Position numbers and translations under genes: made by a program
The notes under the pieces: generated by a model
Databases searched by the model: none
The model's input: only the letters and a program-made list of their open reading frames with translations
What the model was told of the DNA's origin: nothing
Shown: one piece after another, positions 58,838 through 64,000 of the stretch
Numbering within the stretch: position 1 is the first letter of the stretch
How the letters are laid out: each line of letters starts with the position of its first letter
Source of the DNA: Chytridium lagenaria
Lineage: Eukaryota > Chytridiomycota > Chytridiomycetes > Chytridiales > Chytridiaceae
Direction: 5' to 3'
DNA length: 64,000 nt
Assembly: GCA_025449115.1 (NCBI GenBank)
Contig: JAHLKC010000015.1
Span: 62,001 to 126,000 of the forward strand

Positions 58838-61800
58838 TCAATTGACTGATGTTACCTGAACAGCCTCCTCCACTATTGTCACCGACATTTTGTGTGCATC
58901 TGGAGACTTCTCCGATCGCGTCCCCACACGCAAATACCACCCGGGAATGGGGTAATAAACGGTCACTTTTTGACGATTGATCACATCATTATCTACATAA
59001 AAGTCAGCGTCACGAGAAAGAAGGGGGGTAACTCACCGCAAAAAGGTAATCAAATCGTTAACAGGATTCTTTGGCCCCTTGAGAGCACTCTTGCGACCAA
59101 GAATAAACTGCAGAGCATTGCTGGTCGTTGTTTCTCGATAAACTCTGGCAGCGAAGTGCGCGCATAGCCACCAAGTCTTCGAGAAGGTCGTGAAGCTCAA
59201 CCCTGTTGACAACGGTTGCAGGGCTTCAATAAATTCACCTGAGACAGGCGTGTTAAAAAATATCGTTTGAACAGTGAACAAACCTCTGTGATAGCTGCTT
59301 ATTAACAATAACGCTCATGACCATGTCAATTGCACTTTAAATACACAGTCTTATTGAACCTCCCATCACGTCCATCCAGATACGTGTAGGTGCATAATCC
59401 GTGACGGGAATGGAGTCAAAGGGTGTAAATCGTCATCGTAGCGGGCTCGTTTGACTGAGGGAATGCTTGCATCATCCATGGACGAGCCAGGGAAAGGTCG
59501 ACGTAACGGACGTCTGTGAAGCCAACTTTAACAAGACCACGAGAGTGATAGGATAGGAAGCTTTGTGGGAGAGATGAGGCTTTTTAGAGTGGAGCGCAGG
59601 GTGGCGTCATCGATGTGACCGAGGCCGGGATGGTCCTAATACGATTTAAGTAATGGGAACACATGAAAGCCAGTGGAAGTGCAAGGCAAGCAGATTTACA
59701 AACCCTAAGCTCTTCCAACGCCAGCCCCTGCCACCCAGCTGCCTTCATAATTTCTTCCATTACAGCAGCATGTTCAGATAGCCCCTGTACTTCCAAATTT
59801 ACCCCTAAATCAATGTCCATTCCTACACTCTCTCCACCAACTTCCCTCCGCTTGCCAACCCTGTCCTCTGCTGTCTCCATCTTCTCCCCCTTCCTCAACC
59901 TCCTTCCGCTTCAAAGCATTCCCGACTCCTTTTCCTTCTTTCACAACAATGTGTACGGCATCCTTTTCTACATAAGACTTTAGAAACAGCAAACAATTTA
60001 AACTCAAACCTTCATCTCCTCAATTCAACATTATTCCGTTATATACTCTTCAACAGGTTTCAAAGTGACAAGATTCCGCAGCGCCATATCAATAACAGCA
60101 CACATGTTCCTCCGCCTGGCAACCTCTCAAAGACAGATTCCGGTTTCGATAAAATTCTGTCGTAAGCTCTTTGTGCAAAATACACAAGGTTTTCGGGAAG
60201 TTCTCCCCTTAACACGTCATGAAATCTACAACCAAGTCAAATAAAAAATCAAGAGCTATCACGAACGCTCTGAAAATGTCATTCCACGTCCCGGCAACAA
60301 GGCCGCTCCTTGGGCCACCTTTTCGACTTTATGATAAACGTCGACTCTTTCCAACAATTCGGCCCCCTCCGCCGATGACCAAATCCGGGAATGAATTTAA
60401 CGCCATTTGTGCATATCGTTTATCATAAACTGGTTCCGGCGTCAACAGTACCGACTTAATATAAAATCATCAGCAAGAATAATATAAATTAGAGAGTACC
60501 TTGGAAGTAGCAATGAAGGCTAGAACTCTTATACGGTCCACAGAGGGGACGGCGTTGTGTGGGATGACCGGGAAGAGGTTGTCTCCGATTTGCGAGAAAA
60601 GCGCTTGGGAGAGAAGGATCGACATCCGGGCTCTCGTGGTCGGAATGTCGTGGATCCAAAAGTCGAGGTCACGGCTTTTGGTTTTTTGCAACGACGGCAA
60701 AACATCATAGAGAGATTCCAATTCTTCCGTATTGGATGGGAAATACAATGTGCTGGCCGAGGCAGTTTCCTCGTGCACCGTTCTGTAATCAAAATAACGG
60801 TGAAAAATAGATAAATATCAGCCATGAAGTCGACATCAGATTGAAAACAATGGGCGTGACGCAGCAAAAGAATAAAATAAAATAATAATAATAATAATAT
60901 AAAAAAAAAACTTACGATGAATTCTCCTTAGACCATGCAATGAAATATTTAATAACAGAGGGAAGCTCCTCTTCTGCGGCAACCTTCGTAGCTCTCGAAA
61001 AATTTACAATTTTTCCTTCCTCATATCCTTTCGCCAACGCTAAATGCCACTCTTTCCGCAACTCATCCACCTTTGCTGCATGATAAGGGTTTCTGAGCAA
61101 CAAATCCACGCGTCGTCTAATAACGTCCCTGGGCTTATCAATAACAGAAGCCATGGGGGTCCAAGAGATTTTGCCACGTCCGGTACGGAGGGCGTATAAC
61201 CACTCCAGAGCAGCATACCCATAAAGCATGGCATCTTCCTCCTCCTTGGTCCACACCCATCTAGTACGAATACTAGCAGTCTCATACTGATTCGTGAAAG
61301 AAGTTTCGAGAACTTCCCCGTCGTCATCCTGCCCCCCCTGTTGCCTCCTCCGCTTCCTCTTGTCTAGAGTATCCTGAACCCTCTTTTGGATACGCAGACG
61401 TTTCTCCTTGTCCAACGGCTGGAAACGTTGACGAATCTGAATGTCTTCATTTTCATCTACAACGCGTCCTTCAGCTCGCTCTCTTGCAAGAATCTCTTCT
61501 CTTTGAGCTGCAAGAAGCGCTGCTCTCTGTTCGGCCATGGCACTTATTCGCTGTCTCCTCTCGTGCATCTTCATGATCTTGTATTTGAAGTTTTGTTCGA
61601 CCCTCGCATAGAAGAATTTGGCTTTTGACATCGTGACTCCACTTTCAGCTATGACTTGATTCAGGAGCGCTTCGTTGCCAATGGGTGTAGAGCCTCTTTC
61701 TCGGTCAATGTATTTCTCCAAGACGTCTCGTTCTTGCCGTGTGAGCGGGTAAACGAAATGCCAATTACGAAGATGTTTCATGTACGGAATGAATTGTGAG

Positions 61801-64000
61801 AGTTGTGAGGCTTGATTCACAATCTCTTTCGACTTTCCATCTTTCTGATCCAGCCGGCTATCATGCGTCGAGATATGCTCAAGTTCGATCCAATATTCTT
61901 TTACGACTTCCTCAGAGTCAAATAGATAATTCCGAAGCAAAGGCATATTTGGTCTGCGGTAGTCATAGCAAGGGGCGACCCGATTGAGCACATATCGATT
62001 CGACTGAGAGGCCGGGATTTCCAGAGATGCAAGGTCAGATAGAACGCCTGAATCGGGTGCTGCAGCTGCCTCTGGTTTGACGAGACTGAGGAGCTCAAGG
62101 GCGTTAAGCATAGGAAAAACAACCTCCTTGATCCTTCTTTGCGCTATGATGGCTTTCAACGACGGCGGGAGATTTTGCAGAGTCGTCTGTAGGTTCGACT
62201 CAGTTTGAATGAAAGCTGACAGCTCGTCATTCGATTTTGACTGCCCAATAACCTTCAGAAACAAGTCCAATGGCATGTCATGGAAGATGTTAAATATACC
62301 AAAGACAAACTGGCCATTCCGTATCCCTGCAAATCTCGAGACAGACTCAGCAGACTCAACACGAGGCTGATTACACAACTGATAAAGCCATTGGTGAAAC
62401 ATTTTGATACGGATCATGCCCGCACAAATGTACCCATACCCCACCGCGCTCTGAAGCCAGGAGTATCCGGCCTGAGATCTTCTTCGGAGTAGATCTCGTA
62501 ACACGTTTCGCAAGAATAGACAAGACCGAATCCGGCGCAATGACGCGAGATTGACTCGATTGGCTTTGCAAGGACAACACTGCTTGCGACGGGCTCGACT
62601 GGTTTGATTGACTCCCAAAATCATACGACGGCGGCGTGATCGTTCCATCCGTTGCTATCTCAAAAGGATGCGTGTAACTTTCATTTGTATCCATACTAAC
62701 ATCTGATGGCTCCTCAGCGTCTTCCAAGTCTAGCAAGTCTTGGATTCGCTGCACCTTCAAGTTCGGATCAACCGGCGCTCTCGTCGGTTTACCCTTATAA
62801 GAAGGGAACAAAACACTATCTTGCAAACCATCGATAAACTCTTTGACCATAGGATCATCATGCTGAAGATCGGCATGAAAAACAACAACTTTGGTAATGG
62901 CTTTTCCACTTAAAAGCTTGACTGAAGCTTTCACGGTTTTCAAAAGCCCCTCGCTCTCCATCTTCGCAACCGCGCGAGCAATTGTTTTTTTTATCCACAG
63001 AGTGAGTTGAGACCGTACTGCTTTGCGACGATACAAGAGCGTCATAAGCTTTGGTAAAGGTGAAGTTTAGCTCCCAAATCTTTTTTCCCTCCAAAAGTTT
63101 CAAAATATTCCTTTGTCGTGATTCTGTGGTGATTGCCTTCGGCTGCTTTTTCCTAGCTTACAAAATTAAATACGCCAGCAACGAAGTAAAACCTTTTAAG
63201 TGAGCAGCAAGTTCATCAGGAGTTGAGGGCGAATTTTGATGTAACAAAGTCACAGCTTAAATTTTATGAGCCATTACAATGAGTTATGTTCTTACCACGA
63301 GACGAAGTAGCTTGCTGAGAAGGATCAGCAATTTCAACACCATCCATAGCTGAGGAGGTAGTAGCTTTCGTTTTTTCCTTGCAATCTTTACAAAACTAGA
63401 TGCGAATCCAAACGTAAATAAGTTACAAGCAATGTAATTTAGGTAAACGATTAATTTATAACTAATGAGAAGACTCTTACCCAGTCACCTTTTGGGATCT
63501 TTGAGAGCTTTGGGACAAGACAATATGTATGATACGCAGTGTTGCATAGATCACATAAAAGCAACTTGTCTTCTTCGTTGTCAGTCCCGCAATATGCACA
63601 TTTCACAGCATTAATTGTCTAAAATGCATTAGCGCAATACATTCAGTGGACATACCTCTTCATCAATGCTAGACTCATCTGTGCCGTCATCTGTTTAAAA
63701 TGGTCAGATTTCAGGAGGCAAAAAAGGGATAGCATACAGACGACTAAAAACTCTTAAATCAAAACAAACCTGGCCGAGATCTTTTCGCTAGGTGTTTAGA
63801 CTTTACCGGCCGCGATTTTGCTGTTGCCTTTACTTTCTCAACCTCTGTAGGAGTAACCAATTTTTTTGGTTGAGTAGAAGTTGAAGGTTCGTCCGGGATT
63901 TGTAGTATAGGCAAATTCTCTTCTATCCTCTTCTCGTCCTTCATTCGCAAAAAATTCTCCTTCGTAAAATAACGAAATCGTCTCTCACGACCTTGAAACT
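58838..64000 (-). CDS. TFC3: TFIIIC largest subunit (GTF3C1/Tfc3-like) with N-terminal PHD finger, 5' partial
   Basis: The gene enters from the right edge. Exons 64000-63770, 63690-63656, 63618-63481, 63395-63296, 63255-63193 and 63156-60915 join in phase. The first is Lys/Glu-rich. The third and fourth give a PHD finger: CAYC, CDLC, YHTYC, then W FCKDC. The fifth and sixth lead into the TFIIIC subunit: [21 protein letters not shown] + [16 protein letters not shown] (extended winged helix), [18 protein letters not shown], then [20 protein letters not shown] and [17 protein letters not shown]. Further exons (60782-60500 and on to 58838) end with [14 protein letters not shown] and a TGA at 58838. 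TFIIIC binds the B box of tRNA genes and recruits TFIIIB and RNA polymerase III. A T8 run at 62985-62992 is one base too long for the frame, and another shift lies near 62500. Exons between 60.5 and 59.0 kb are seen only in part, with shifts. Confidence 0.82.

Overview
The window is nuclear DNA from a eukaryote, most likely a fungus and possibly an early-diverging (zoosporic) one. The grounds are split genes with short GT-AG introns (many 35 to 140 nt), small secreted proteins with dibasic Kex2-type sites, a fungal-type GDSL esterase, F-box/ankyrin and F-box/LRR proteins, and a cellular RNA-dependent RNA polymerase. I cannot name the species. Many genes carry single-base frame breaks at short homopolymers. 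That may be uncorrected sequencing indels, real decay, or both.

Layout. 0-2 kb: the 3' part of a protein with nine near-identical 26-residue repeats. 2.5-3.7 kb: a near-perfect inverted repeat, arms about 590 bp around a 62-bp loop. 3.9-9.9 kb: one multi-exon gene that reads in frame from a QDE-1/RDR-type RNA-dependent RNA polymerase into a DEAH-box RNA helicase. 10.9-13.1 kb: a secreted GDSL/SGNH esterase on the minus strand.

16.3-31.5 kb is an island of six secreted-protein genes. Three (16.3-18.9, 20.2-22.5 and 27.4-29.9 kb) are paralogues with one unusual plan: a signal-peptide exon, a 25-34 nt microexon, an acidic His/Asp-rich propeptide exon, then an Arg-Arg site and a long glycine/lysine/arginine-rich polycation. 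In the two minus-strand copies the polycation includes 15-residue amphipathic repeats; the plus-strand copy has a Lys/Gly repeat tract plus the conserved Gly/Lys block. A fourth gene (24.5-25.3 kb) encodes a secreted (GRR)n protein. Two tiny genes (26.7 and 31.25 kb) encode peptides sharing a CAxNC motif, each behind a TATA box. I do not recognise this family, and it is the best candidate for an undescribed system.

32-48 kb: two F-box/ankyrin genes, a chromatin- or transposon-like gene with an AT-hook and a zinc ribbon, a frame-broken MOSC-domain (mARC-like) gene, and a long F-box/LRR gene. 48-58.4 kb: an unknown gene, an Ecdysoneless homologue (minus strand), and two unrecognised genes. 58.8-64 kb: the largest TFIIIC subunit (GTF3C1/Tfc3-like, minus strand), whose upstream exons add a PHD finger in frame. 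The gene runs off the window.

The first third pairs an RNA-silencing polymerase with a hairpin-forming locus. The middle is a secretome island. The last third is mostly housekeeping and regulatory genes. I found no tRNA, rRNA or CRISPR array.
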